Part shown: piece by piece, positions 51,265-63,334 of the stretch
Layout of the letters: every line of letters begins with the position of its first letter
Numbering within the stretch: position 1 is the first letter of the stretch
Assembly: GCF_023065955.2 (NCBI RefSeq)
Contig: NW_026622985.1
Location: 78,357,931 to 78,421,930, forward strand
DNA length: 64,000 nucleotides
Reading direction: 5' to 3'
Origin: Ursus arctos
Lineage: Eukaryota > Chordata > Mammalia > Carnivora > Ursidae
Made by a program: the position numbers and the translations under genes
Notes under the pieces: generated by a model
Database searches by the model: none
The model's input: the letters and a program-made list of their open reading frames with translations, nothing else
Told to the model about the DNA's origin: nothing

Positions 51265-52260
51265 GATTTCCAGCCCATCAGCCCTGACTTGGTAGACAGT
51301 GAGAAAGTAATGTGTTCTCATAATTTCTTGATTGTGAGTTATCCAGAAACATTTCTCATGAAACAACACACTACAATTTGAATGCTAAGTTTGTCAGTAC
51401 CCTGAATGTCTCACAAACCTATTAAGAGGCTCATTTTTTTTCTTTCACAGGAGAAAGATTACAAAATGTAATGTGAGGACATCAGGGCATGAGGCAAACT
51501 TTACCGGTCACTGTAATTTACAAGAGCCCCATCAGTGCGGTACTATCTTGAACAATGGAGCCATGAAAACTACAAATATCAGCAAGGCAGTAGCAGTGAG
51601 CAAACTGCCTCAAAGTCAAGTCTAAATAACTTACTGGTGGAGAAATCACCCTGGCATATATTCTTCAAGAAATAGTCACTCACCCCAGACAATGAATTTA
51701 AGTTTCAGCTGTGGAATCAGTTGCTGTTTTAAACCTACCATACTGGAGAGAACTATCAACCCCTCGTCAGCACCATCCACTAGTATTTCCCCTTGTCTGC
51801 AACTCACGGAAAGCCCATTTCAGAGTAGATGAAGATTGGAGCACTGGGCAGAGGTTTGTGGGAAAAAAAGAAAGGCACAAGTCCTTCACTTCAGTCAAAA
51901 GTTACAAATAGGGCAAAAGTCAAAGTGGGCGGAAAGGTCAAGTGACCTCTAGTAAATACTACGCAAAATCCTATAGACACCAGGCCGCAACTGGAGACAG
52001 CTCACACTCACACCAGCAGCACAGGTTCCCTCACAGATCCATAAATTAATGTTCAAATGCTAGGCTAGTCCCACTCTGCTTGCGCTTGGGTGGCCCTGTA
52101 TCTCAAGGCAATATACTCCTAATTCGACTTACTCTCTGGTGGAGTCATGGTTTGCCAACAACCAAGTTAGAACCCATCTATGTGCACCTATAAATATATT
52201 GTAGTGCTCATAAAAATTCAGTATTTAACTAAGACTTCATAGTAGTCATCTTACTCTATT
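51265..52260. other. Unclassified intron sequence
   Basis: No repeat or exon recognised. Confidence 0.4.
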
Positions 52261-52264
52261 TCAG

Positions 52265-52455
52265 GTTCTCTCTGTCTCAGCACTACTAACATTTTGGACT
52301 GGTAATTCTTTATTGTGAAGGGCTGTTCTGTGCATTGTGGGATGTTTAGCAGCATCACTAGATGCCAAAAGTTGTGACAATCAAAAAACATCTCCATACA
52401 TTGCCAAACGTCCCTGGTGAGCAAATCACCCTTAGTGGAGAATCACTGCTCTATT
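52265..52455 (-). mobile_element. MER20 hAT element
   Basis: Reverse MER20: 'cactactaacattttggact', 'gctgttctgtgcattgtggg', 'atgtttagcagcatcactag', 'aaacatctccatacattgcc' and 'gtggagaatcactgctc'. MER20 copies serve as regulatory elements in some tissues of placental mammals. No function is implied for this copy. Confidence 0.88.
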
Positions 52456-52459
52456 TGCT

Positions 52460-54425
52460 CAATTTGTCCCATATCAAGGGTCTTTAAAAGGCAAATGTAA
52501 TACTTCTGTACTACAATGCAACTGTTTAAAAGGTATTTCATATCCCATGTTACTATAAGTCTCTATGTTTCTGATTTATTCAGACATCAAGTGCCCTTTA
52601 TTCTGGTGATGGTGTATTAAGTGTCCTTGAATGAAATGCCAGGCCCTGCCTGGTTTTCATCTTTCCATCTTCCTTTTCTGAACATCTAGGACCCTTGAGC
52701 TATACCCAGCTTTAGACTCACCTCCAACCTCATCTCTCAAGGACTGATCTTGGTTTGGCAAGGAGAGACACTACCTTAGTGTTCTCATAGTCAGTGTCTT
52801 GTCACTCCTGCTATTTGTTATTAAACCACATCCTTGTGACTCAGTCTTTGAAAACCAGATATGTGCCTTGAATTGGGGGGGAAAAAAAGTCCCCACTCAC
52901 CACTCAGTGTTGATAATTTAAGTTCTGCCTTGTTCCTATACTCTTATAATTGGTCTCAGAAGACATGATCCTCTATGATCAGGGTCCTGAATTATTCTTA
53001 CCACTTCTGATTTAAAATTTGTGACTGTCTACATGCTGATAGAATTGTTAGTCCAATATTAATTTGTCTATTCCTTGGAGTTACAAATATCATCTGCTTT
53101 GGAGTTGGCTATCACCAAACTTCCACAACCATCATCAATGCTCATTAGACCTTGTTACATCTACAAGACGCCAATGGCTGTATTAGGCTGTTACCATCTG
53201 TGATTTCACCAACCCCTCTAAAGGCCATCCTCAGCCAGTCAGTCTCATTCTGCAACCCTGCCCCCTCCCCAGTATACATCCTACCCAGGCAACTGGGGGA
53301 TTTTCAGATTCAGGTTTTTGCCCAAGACATTGTAGTTATATTAGGAAGGCTATGGCACTCAGACCTAGAGTAGACACTTGAATTAATATCCAATCAGCTC
53401 TTCTAGGTAGTTTGCTCAAATTTTACTTACACCTTAAGCCAGAATATTGCTTGTCTAGTTAGATCAATCTAGCTGCATTGCTTTTTCTAGGGGTGACGAA
53501 AACTAACAGAAATAAGATCTCCAGTGCCCCGTCACAATGAATATATTTGAATATAGTATCTTTTTTACTCCCACGTATTTTCTCATGAAATGAAAGATTT
53601 TTGCAAGTCTCACTCCTAGCAAAACACTTAATTGAATCAATTTTTCTACTTCATCTCTTTCCTTCTTCATAACTACAGTGAGGTATAAAATTTAAGTACA
53701 GATAACTCAGAACAAAATCAGAAACAAAAATAAAGACTTTAAAAGTCTCAAAATCCTCCCAACAATTAATTTTAATTTCAGCAACTGCATGGACTAAAAG
53801 TATGTTCTGTGGAGAGAATCTTAACTGGTCACTCTTTCCAATCCTCTGCCTTAAAGGAGAACTGCATCCAAACCATTCTTGTCATTCATTGGCCCTGGCT
53901 AGGCTATAGCACTTACACAACAATTAATAATTACATGGGGACTTCAAAAAAACAAAACCCACTAGAGTACAGCAAATACTTTCAGAATCTACCAGAAGTT
54001 GGGCAACAACCTTCAATACTACTTGACTTATGCCACCATCCTACAGCATGAGTAAGGTGAGTATCTGCACTAGTGCGTGGACAGGTGAAATACCCAAGCT
54101 AAATGAAGCACTGTGGATCCCAAGAAAGGTAAGTCTCAATGACACAAGTCAATTTACACACAAAACCAATTGCTCCCAGGGATACAGAGTGCTTTTCCAA
54201 TTACAGATCATAACCCAGAGAACTGGAAAGAATGACATATTAAGGTTCTCTCCCCAATGAATGTACTGAAATTAATTTAGTAGGTCTTGACTGCATTTTC
54301 TTCTTCTTATGGAATAGAATAGAAAATTTCAGAATATGTTACAAGCAAATAGTAAGAGAAAGAATGTTCCATAATTTTTTTTTCCTGGGTAGATAGATGA
54401 TAAATAGATGACTGATAGACAGTGA
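52460..54425. other. Unclassified intron sequence
   Basis: No confident repeat and no splice-flanked frame. Confidence 0.4.
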
Positions 54426-54429
54426 ACCA

Positions 54430-54545
54430 CTATTCATTGAACACCTACCATGCACCAAGTACTTTCTAGACACTTAAACGCATCACTGACTACAAAGGAT
54501 AAAGATCCCTGCACTTGTGATACTTACATACTAGTAGTCTAGATA
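54430..54545 (-). mobile_element. L2 3' fragment
   Basis: 'cattgaacacctaccatgca', 'ccaagtactttctagacact' and 'ctgcacttgtgatacttaca' are reverse L2. Confidence 0.7.
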
Positions 54546-54549
54546 GAAA

Positions 54550-55145
54550 CGTAAAATGTATTGCTTAGTGCATCGCAGATTTTTATTAAGTTTGAAAGCC
54601 ATCGTTTATAGTACAGCGACGCCTAAGCATTCTTCCCACCACTCCCCAAGGGCAGATGCACCCAATAACCACCCTGCCACACTGGGAAGCCCTGGACAGG
54701 GTAAAGTGGAAAGAATAGTCCAAATCATTCCCCCTCTCCCCTTTGAAGCTTGCCTTTGCAGTCAAGCATGGCTTCTTGAAGCCATCCTCTCTTTGCTCCA
54801 TTTTGCATCTCCCGCTTTGTGTCTCCTTCCCACAATTCTAACAGATAAAGTGGTTGCAAGGGAAGGAAAACAGCAAAATGAACCAGCTTTTCAGGGATAG
54901 TCCCTAAACAGACGGAAAAATTTCATTTTAATTTTTAATAAATATTCACTGCTAGTAACAGGCAAACCATTGAAATTGTGATAGCCTATTCTCTTAGGCC
55001 AGTTAAACAGCATATCTACATATATTCTTCCTAAATCTCTTCAGAGCTATCCTAATAGGTACTAAGTAATGTCCAATTCAATACTTCTCAACATAATGAC
55101 TTGCTTATTTAATCTGTAACAGCTCTAGCTCAGGTTTAGTGGGTC
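54550..55145. other. Unclassified intron sequence
   Basis: A 114-codon plus-strand frame (54556-54900) overlaps a GC-richer patch and has no recognisable domain or splice context. Confidence 0.35.
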
Positions 55146-55149
55146 TCTA

Positions 55150-55330
55150 TATGAGCCCAACGCTGTGCTGTGTGCCTTGTCCTTAATTTTCACAATGACC
55201 TGTGAGGAAGGAATTAGTATCTGCATTTTGCAAAAGAAGATATTAAAACTTATAGAGGTTAAATCATTTGTCCATGATCATTTGCCAAGTAAGTGGCAGC
55301 AGTGAAATTTTAACAAATGCCAGGTAATTT
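55150..55330 (-). mobile_element. MIR SINE
   Basis: 'tccttaattttcacaatgac', 'aaacttatagaggttaaatc', 'aagtaagtggcagcagtgaa' are reverse MIR. Confidence 0.75.
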
Positions 55331-55594
55331 AACAAAATTACTGATTGTATCCTCATTAATAGCAAAAGGTTCATTATGTATGAAAAAATGATGAACTCTT
55401 AGAAAACATACCTTAAAAGCCTGTGATCTTGTTTGCTCTTAATCCTACTTTAATGTTTTAATGATCAATGACGAAGACTATAAAACCATTGAGTTTAGAA
55501 CTGAAGTGTCCACACAAGTACTTTCTCCTACTTTTGCTGCAATAAGTTTAAATCTTGCTCAAGACACTGATATTTCTTGCACTAAACCCTTTTA

Positions 55595-55835
55595 ATATCC
55601 ATAAGGATAGTGGGAAGATAAGACTCTGGGTCCAGAATGTCTGGTCTCAACTCCCAACCCCACTGCTTATTAGCTGTATGGGCTTGAGAAAGCTATACCT
55701 CAGTTTATTCATGTAAAATGGGAATAATGATAGTACTTAAAAAGAGGATTGTTTTGAAGATTAAATGAGATATTATAAGTAATATATTTAGAAGTGTGGG
55801 TACTAAATAAACACTATGTATTTGTTATTTTTATG
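55595..55835 (+). mobile_element. MIR SINE
   Basis: 'aagactctgggtccagaatg', 'cttattagctgtatgggctt', 'tcatgtaaaatgggaataat', 'attaaatgagatattataag' follow the forward MIR. Confidence 0.82.
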
Positions 55836-55839
55836 GTTA

Positions 55840-57225
55840 TTACAAAAAGCACTAATTCATCTCATTCTACTAGGCATTAAAGTCTTAGAGTTTATCAAGG
55901 GGAAAAAAACAACAAAAGAGTAAGTTTTTCAGGGGTGGGGGGCGAGGGGGAAGAAATGTTTAAGTTTAAAGCTCTATAAGGACAGAGAATTATGTCTATT
56001 CCATCATCTGTTTCTTTATTCCCCAGTTGCTTGGGTTGCTGATAGGTGCACAGTGGATGCTATTGCCTAACTGATGCTGTTTTTGGAAAGCATTACACTT
56101 CATAAATTATTTGAAAAGGAACCATTTTGTTTTTATGCTGATATACAAGAAACCTTTGCTTTGCAAAACACAAAGCATGTTTATTTACCGAACAGAGGTC
56201 GGTACCATAGGTTTGCTAGAAAAGAAAAATCACAACTGTTAAAAGGAAATTCAAACCAATTTTGCAGCATAGGTCTATATGTTGTTTTAAACAAATGTCT
56301 CAAATGTTGTCAAATGAAAAGGTCAAGTGTACATCAATATAAAAGAATATAAAGGTCCTTATCATCCTTTAGCCTCTTCTGGCTGTTAGTGAGGCAAGAA
56401 TATGTTTAAAATGCATCTCCACATAATCAATTTCTTTACTTAAAAATGTCATTCTGGATGGATATTTGATGGCTGATTAATTTTTGTCCCTTTTTCTCAT
56501 ATGCAAATAAAAGACCAAAATGCATACTTCTAGTAGCTTTCCTTACTAGCGATTAAAGTGCTGATTTTCTACAGATCTACTATCTACAGCTCTAGCAGAA
56601 AAATGACCTTTCAATCTATGCTGCTCTGTTGCTTAAATATATTTGTCTTTTCTCCAAAATACTTGTTAAGTGAACGATTAAGCATTTGAATGTAGAAGGT
56701 AGAAATTATTGTCATTGCCTTTGTCAAAAAGTCAACACATTAAATATGTTGTACATACAAATGTACTCAATTAACATTTTAATTAAGGGTAACAAATAAT
56801 AATTAAACAGATGACATTTTATTTAATTTTCTCAACTATAAATAGCTTGATGGAAATTATTGTTAAATCTGATGTAATTATTTCTCCTTGAAAAAACAGT
56901 GACCTCAAGCTACCCATAATCAGAAATATTTCCCTTTTGAGTACTTATATAGTCATGTCCTATTCATAAATAAGCTCCCAAGTAAAGTTTCTCGTGTTAT
57001 GATCCATATTCTCTTCATGTGGCATGCAAGCAACAGTATAGTCATGTCATAATTATGTGGTTCAAGACACTAGTTTGTGTCTTATGCAAAAACATAAAGT
57101 AATTAAAGGCTGAATTCAACAGTTAAAGATTTATGTTTGGTTGTTAGATCCAGATAAGCCATTTTTCCAAGCTTAGCAACCCAGTTCTGTGATATCCTGT
57201 TTTCATGTTGCCATAGGTCAACAAT
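55840..57225. other. Largely repeat-free AT-rich segment with an octamer motif
   Basis: A possible L2 end lies at 55975-56070. 56400-57120 is unique and includes a perfect POU octamer ATGCAAAT at 56501-56508 next to 'ggctgattaattttt'. Candidate regulatory DNA only. Confidence 0.35.
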
Positions 57226-57241
57226 ACCTGTCCTGGTTTTT

Positions 57242-57451
57242 TTTTTCTTTTTTTTTTTTTTTAAGATTTTATTTATTCATTTGACAGAGAGAGAGAGACA
57301 GCCAGTGAGAGAGGGAACACAGGCAGGGGGAGTGGGAGAGGAAGAAGCAGGCTCCCAGCAGAGGAGCCTGATGTGGGGCTCGATTCCAGGACCTCCGGGA
57401 CCACGCCCTGAGCTGAAGGCAGATGCTTAACGACTGAGCCACCCAGGCACC
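57242..57451 (-). mobile_element. CanSINE, young copy
   Basis: T-rich reversed tail, 'gacagccagtgagagaggga' and reversed head 'gactgagccacccaggcacc'. Exact duplications 'cctgtcctggttttt' lie at 57227-57241 and 57452-57466. Confidence 0.97.
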
Positions 57452-57669
57452 CCTGTCCTGGTTTTTCAATGCAGTAGGAGTAGCTAATTGTGCCAAGTGG
57501 CATTATTAATTTCTCAAAGCAAAATTAGACTTAATTCATTTTATTTTTCAAAATAAATATGAGCCATTCAACACTTTGAAGAAGAGTAGAGTGATAATAT
57601 AGAAAATGATACAGAAAGTACCAATAGACGTTGACTTGTCAAGAAAATAGAATAAGCCATGCTCTCAGT

Positions 57670-57817
57670 GTTGCCAGATTTAGCATAAATAGATAAATCA
57701 TTTTTGATTTTTGTGTTTTGTCCCACATTGCATGCAACACACTTAGACCAAAAGATTATTCATTATTTATCTGAAATTCAAATTTAACTGGGTATCCTGT
57801 ATTTTATATCTGGCAAC
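57670..57817. mobile_element. Short palindromic MITE-like DNA element
   Basis: Terminal inverted repeats 'gttgccaga' and 'tctggcaac' bound a 148-bp AT-rich body containing 'ttatctgaaattcaaattta' and 'actgggtatcctgtatttta'. This is a familiar short non-autonomous mammalian DNA element whose family name I cannot fix. Confidence 0.65.
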
Positions 57818-57843
57818 CTTACTTTTAAAGGAGAAGTATCTAT

Positions 57844-58695
57844 TTTCCAGAGTGGCTGCACCAGTTTGCATTCCCACCAACAGAGTAAGAGGGTTCTCCT
57901 TTCTCTGCATCCTCGCCAACACTTGTTGTTTCCTGTGTTGTTAATTTTAGCTACTCTGAGGGGTGTGAGGGGCTATCTCATCGTAGTTTTGATTTGTATT
58001 TCCCTGATGAGTGATGTTGAGCATCTTTTCATGTGTCAGCCAACTATATGTCTTCTTTGGAAAAATGTCTATTCATGTCTTCTGCCCATTTCTTTACTGG
58101 ATTATTTGGTTTTGGGGAGTTAAGTTTGATAAGTTCCTTATCGATTTTGGACACTAACCGTTTTTTAAAAAATTATTTTATTTATTTATTTATTTGACAG
58201 GGAGCAAGAGAGCACAAGCAGGGGGAGCAGCAGAGGGAGAGGGAGAAGCAGGCTCCCTGCTGAGCAGGGAGCCCAATGCGGGGCTCGATCCCAGGACCCT
58301 GGGATCATGACTTAAGCCTAAGGCAGACTCTCAGTTGACAGCCACTCAGGCGCCTCTGGATACCAACCTTTTATCAGATATATCGTTTGCAAATATCTTT
58401 TCCTATTCCAAAGGTTGTGTCACTCATATGTGGAATTTAAGAAACGAAAGAGATGAACATGGAGGGAAAAAAAGCAGAGAGAGGCAAACCATAAAACAGA
58501 CTCTTAACTCTAGAGAACAAACTGAGGGTTGCTGGAGGGTGGGGAGCAGGGAGATGGGTTAAATAGGTGATGGGTATTAAGAAGGACACATGTGATGAGC
58601 ACTAAGTGTTGTACGTAAGTGATGAATCTCTGAATTCTACTATAAAACTAATATTACACTATATGTTAACTAACTGAAATTTAAATAAAAAAATA
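57844..58695. mobile_element. L1 with internal inversion (twin priming), carrying a CanSINE
   Basis: 57844-58420 reads as reverse L1 ORF2 ('tccagagtggctgcaccagt', 'tttccctgatgagtgatgtt', 'ccttttatcagatatatcg'). From about 58421 the sequence is forward L1 3' end ('cactcatatgtggaatttaa', 'aacagactcttaactctaga') ending in 'taaataaaaaaataaaa'. Near-matching target duplications lie at 57828-57843 and 58696-58712 ('agtatctat' shared). Confidence 0.88.
58165..58356 (-). mobile_element. CanSINE inside the inverted L1
   Basis: Reversed tail 'attatttatttatttattt'-like, body 'gctcgatcccaggaccctgg', reversed head 'cactcaggcgcct'. Duplications 'tggacactaaccgtttt' (58148-58164) and 'tggataccaacctttta' (58357-58373). 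Confidence 0.94.
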
Positions 58696-58714
58696 AAAGA
58701 GGAGTATCTATAAG

Positions 58715-60640
58715 ATAAATTCTCCTTGAGAAACAATTTCATGCTGTCTGATACAGGGTAAGCTATGGGAAAAAGGAGAAATCTGGTGATAGACAACACC
58801 TTGGACCTCTCCAGGGCCCTGGGAGTACCAGGAAAGGCCCTTAGCCAGCATCAAAAGAGCACGTCCAGGAGACAAACACTCCTGTTTATTTAGTAAGTCA
58901 TATCTGGAGTTTAAAAGTTATTGATCTATTGTTTAATCTGCTCTGCTTTCATTGTTTTTTTAATTGTGAGTAATAAACAGGTCTCAGAGGACAGTGAGCA
59001 GTGCAAGGGTGTCTGTCGCTGAAGAGAATGCTGGAGACACTTGGAGCACTCTACAGTTTCTTGCAGGGAAATCCCTGGAAGACAATGTCGTTCCCAGAGA
59101 TTTGGCTTTCAAGACACAGCAGCTTTCCAGTGCAACAGTGAGCATAAGATTAAAGAATGGGAGGAAGGAGAGGGGAGGGAGATGTCTCGCGGCTCAGGGA
59201 GGCAGAACAAGGAGACAAACATCCACAGACTGAGAGACCCAAAGCGGGCAGAGGAAGGAGAACAAGTTTTTGGAAGTGTGAGTATTTTTTCTCAGCTGAG
59301 AATTCAGAAGGGACATGATGATCAGGACATATGGTTTCCTCGAAATCCCTAGCTTTTAATTGGCGAGATTAGAACTGAATTCAATCATCCAGATATTTCA
59401 CCAAAGACAAGTTCCAGGAGGACATAGCTAGGGCTACTAACCTCCTCCCTTTCAAAAACATTCCTCTGTTCACCTCCAGTTACTCAAAAATCCCATTATC
59501 ATTTGAGGGATACTCACTGTATAGTAATTTTCTACCCCACCCCATCTCTGCAGTCCCGGCATCCTTCAGAAGAATCTTCCATGACCTAAAACAAGGCCCC
59601 TGGCTGCTCTCCAACTCAAAGAAAGCGTCTCCAGATTAAAAGGGAAATTGCTGGTGAAAAATAAAAGGGGAACAGAAACTAATCACCTAACACCAGGGTC
59701 TACCTGCAATGTATGAAGGTAGGCAAGGGGAAATCATTTGCCTCTAGGTTAGATGTCATTTTTTTTGTTGTTGTTATTGGTGCTATTTAATTGCAAACAT
59801 GTAATCAGCACACCCTTAGTATGAAAATAAAATATAATAGGCACACAATTCAACAATATTAAATGTACAAATGAAGGGACCAATGAGTTAAAGTTGGGCA
59901 GCCCAAGGAAGCCCTCAGAAAGAGCTAATCAGTGCTTCCCAAAGGTCTGAAGGCCCACCTCCCCTACCAGGCAAAACTGAAAGGTGAGGCATCCTGGCAA
60001 AAGTGTAGAGAGTAAGGATGCTGCTTTCCTGCTGTTGAGGATGGGGGTCTTCTGACAGGCTCCACTAACAGAGGGGAGGAAGGTTAGATTTACTTTAAAG
60101 AGATCTTGTTTCCTAATGCATATTGTTAAACTCTCTCATAATGCTCTATGCAAGCTTGGTGGGCTACTGCTGTCTTAAGAACAAACGCACTGCAGTTCTC
60201 TCTTAGTCCCTGCTTTGGATAAGTCCCCTCCAGCCCACCCCCAGTCCCTAGGGATTAAGTCCATCCTCTGACCCTTACAAGTGCACTGACTTAGCATGTT
60301 TCCAATATCATCCAATCCACATTTGCTGTATCTTTCAAGCTGGGCTCAAAATACCTCTTTTTAAACAGCCTTCTGAACTAATTCATACATTCAATTTATT
60401 AGTTTCTAATCTGTAATGCTGAACTCCTACACAACTATTTGTCAAGACTTTAGCATATATTTTATATTATTTACTCAAGAAAGAATGGCAGCACTTTGCA
60501 TATTATTGGTGCCCCAAACATAGCTTTAAAAAATGGTTAAATGAAAATTAGTATAGAGGAGCACAGAAAACTCTGTTGTCTAAGATATAATGTGTCTACT
60601 CTTAACCATCTTGGAACTCAAATGTTCAACACATTAAGGT
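58715..60640. other. Unique, locally GC-richer intron sequence
   Basis: 58980-59340 has overlapping open frames of 79 and 103 codons and some CpGs, but no recognised domain or clear splice sites. The rest shows no named repeat. Confidence 0.35.
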
Positions 60641-60644
60641 CCCC

Positions 60645-60812
60645 AACCACTTGCTACTCAAAGTATGGTCCCTGGACCAGCATCACCTGGAAACTGGTTA
60701 AAGATGCAGAGTCTTGGGCTTCATCCAGACCCACTGAACGAGAATCTGCATTTTAACAAGATTCCCCAAGTGATTAGTATGCACAGTAACTTTGAGAAGC
60801 ACTGACTTTCCC
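60645..60812 (+). mobile_element. MER5A-type hAT element
   Basis: 'gctactcaaagtatggtccc', 'tggaccagcatcacctggaa', 'ctgaacgagaatctgcattt' and 'ttgagaagcactgac'. It is closely similar in layout to the copy at 24735. Confidence 0.82.
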
Positions 60813-60814
60813 CA

Positions 60815-61325
60815 TACCAGGCATGAAGTAATCTACAAGGAATAGCTCTTGAATGGCTGTACCAGAGGAGTCTACCTCTATTTCTGCCCAATCAAACCTA
60901 CCAATTAGAAAACAACTCTTCAATCAAAGGAGTTTAAAATCCACTTCTCATTGTCTCAGCGAAATGGAAAAGAAGATAGACATAGAACAAAGGGCTCAGA
61001 TGAGAAAGAACAAATCACCTCCTGGAAAACAACTGATAAAGATTTGATATTTGACATTGGAGGCTTTGTAATAGCAGGAACCACAAACATAGGCAGGTCC
61101 CTGAAACCAGGGTGTATCCTCCAACAGTGGAACAAGAGCTCACGGATACACAGTAGTGCCCAGCAGAGGCTGGGCATCAACAGAACGAGAGCTGAAAAGA
61201 AGACAAAGGCGCAGAGTAGCCCAGGTTTTAATGAAAAAGAATTGGAAATTGAAATCACAGCCCCACTGGCTCTTTTGTGTCTAGCACTGGTATGCCAGAA
61301 GCTCAACTAAGGACTCCACCTATAC
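60815..61325. other. Unclassified intron sequence
   Basis: Overlapping frames on both strands over 60951-61310 (119 and 116 codons) mirror each other and show no domain. Treated as chance. Confidence 0.35.
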
Positions 61326-61329
61326 TACA

Positions 61330-61480
61330 TCATTCGATCACAACTATAAGAGACAGTAAGTGTTATTATCCCATTTCACAGATGGGGTAAATGAAAAGCC
61401 CCCAAAGACTGTGTAACTCATCTAACACACACTGGGAAAGTGACAACACGGAATTCTAAGCCATTCTGGCTCCCCAGCCT
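61330..61480 (-). mobile_element. MIR SINE, diverged
   Basis: 'agtgttattatcccatttca', 'cagatggggtaaatgaaaag', 'ctgggaaagtgacaacacgg' follow reverse MIR. Confidence 0.65.
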
Positions 61481-61484
61481 TTTC

Positions 61485-62890
61485 TGCAACTACCTGTGCT
61501 CTGCTCTGCTGCCTCCTTCTATTCAAGGCCAATAAAGTAGATATGGTTTTTATTACATAGGGTGGACTCAGTCTCTCCCATTTAACACTTTGGTTGGCTT
61601 CATAAAGTCCATAACTGAAGAAGCCCTCCAGATATTACTACACACGCATGTGCAAAATGGGTAAACCCTACCTTAAAAACAAGATTGTCTTCACAGTGAG
61701 CCTAAGGAGCCTGGCATTATGAAACCCTTTCTTAACAAGGTGGGGTTTTTTTTCTTTCCCAGTTGGTATGTGCTATACATTACAATGAACATCAGGTTTT
61801 AACAAAAATGAAGCACTTTTCCTTCCTTGGAGAATAACATATGCTGGCATGACTAAACATGTGGCCACCTGGTCCCCTGGTGCAGAAGGACTTTGTGGGA
61901 GGTCAGATCTCATTAGGGCAGCACTGCAGACTCTGTATTCTGAAGGTCTCTCAGCCTGACCTGTGGGATCTATTTTAGTCCTCGGAATCCATGCTATCCC
62001 AGACCTTTCTCCAGCGATGGTCAGCCTAGAGAAAATGGTATCTTTTCCACTTTTCTAATAAACTCAATTACTCTAGGGTTTGGTTATCTCTGAGCATATA
62101 GACCAAGCACCTCCAGAAATTCCCCCACAAGCAACACCGTGTAAGAAGTAAGTTATCCCTCCTAAGGATCTGCATATATCATAAAAGAAAAAAACACCTA
62201 AAACCCAACTACGGTTGCTTGTGAAAAAACACATGAAACCAAGTGGTCATCCATATTTTCTTCAGTAAACACATCAGGTGATCTTCTGAAAGGTGTTCAG
62301 TCTCACTGCAACTTCTGCCCTTCATCATCATAATCTCATACTCCTTGAGCCTCTGAGTTTATAGCTCTCTATTGGGCTTTTAAGAAATACAAATGGAGAC
62401 GTATCAAAAGTTGAGCTTGTGTATTTACAGAAAATCTCAAAGAAAAGACCCTTCAGTGTGGTAAGAAGCCCGGAAGCACCTAAGGGGGATAAGCTGCTTC
62501 CACTTAGTTTATGGATGAGAAACCTGAAGAAGGGGTAGTGTGCACTGTGGGGGCGCATTTTAAAAATTTACATGCTACTCTTTTCTTCTGTTGGCAGTAT
62601 TAACAGTAAATTGTATTTTATATTCTGAAGGTTTATCATTTCTCATTTGTGTTACAAAGCAGATTAAAAAAAGTTTTAATATCACATGTTCCTAGGCCAT
62701 TTTTAAATTACTCTTACTACTTCTCACTTGCTAATTGTTGAATTTTCACTTTTATTTTTAAATTAAAAATAAGGAAACTGCTATCTCTTCTCCACTTCCC
62801 ATTACCTTAGGGAAAAAAGTGAACATATATAGTGTACAAACCACAGGAACAGGAAAGATGGCGGGACCCATGGAAGCAACAGGAGGGAAA
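61485..62890. other. Unclassified intron sequence
   Basis: No repeat family or exon recognised. Confidence 0.4.
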
Positions 62891-62894
62891 CAAA

Positions 62895-63082
62895 GTAGAT
62901 AGTTAAGGTCCTTCAGGCCCAATTTCCCATGCAGGTTTTAGCAGTTACCAAGTAACTTGAACAAGTTCATCAACCTCTATGAGCCTCGCTTTCTTCACTT
63001 GTTAAATAAGCACAATACTCACCTTGCAGGGTTAGTCTAAGGGTAAGAGCCTATGGAGGTAAAGCACTGGGAAGAGTGCAGA
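62895..63082 (+). mobile_element. MIR SINE
   Basis: 'agttaccaagtaacttgaac', 'caacctctatgagcctcgct', 'aataagcacaatactcacct', 'gcagggttagtctaagggta' and 'ggtaaagcactgggaagagt' follow the forward MIR. Confidence 0.78.
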
Positions 63083-63097
63083 AATTCAAACTATGAC

Positions 63098-63333
63098 AAA
63101 GGTGGTGATAGTCGTGGTGAAAGTGATGGTGATAGTGGTGGTGACAGTGGTGGTGGTGATGGTAGTGGGAGTGCTAATGGTAGTAGTAATGGTACTGATG
63201 ACATTGGTGGTGATGATGGTGGTAGTGGTGGTGGTGGTGATGGTAGTGGGAGTGCTGATGGTAGTAGTAATGGTACTGATGACACTGGTGGTGATGATGG
63301 TGGTAGTGGTGGTGGTGGTGATGATAATGGGCA
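63098..63333 (+). repeat. GGT/GAT/AGT trinucleotide-rich minisatellite
   Basis: About 235 bp of imperfect trinucleotides, mostly GGT, GAT and AGT, immediately after a MIR. Because stops are rare in it, several frames on both strands stay open (Gly/Ser/Asp-rich, Val/Met-rich, Thr/Ile-rich, His/Tyr-rich). They are not genes. Confidence 0.95.
63161..63322 (+). repeat. 81-bp tandem duplication within the minisatellite
   Basis: The unit starting 'ggtagtgggagtgct' at 63161 recurs at 63242. The two 81-bp copies differ at only two bases (a/g after 'gct', t/c in 'gacattgg'/'gacactgg'). Confidence 0.95.
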
Positions 63334-63334
63334 A

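Noticed and set aside
60951..61310. Mirror frames of 119 and 116 codons on opposite strands
   Set aside because: Overlap on both strands without domain, splice sites or a recognised start context suggests chance in a GC-richer patch.
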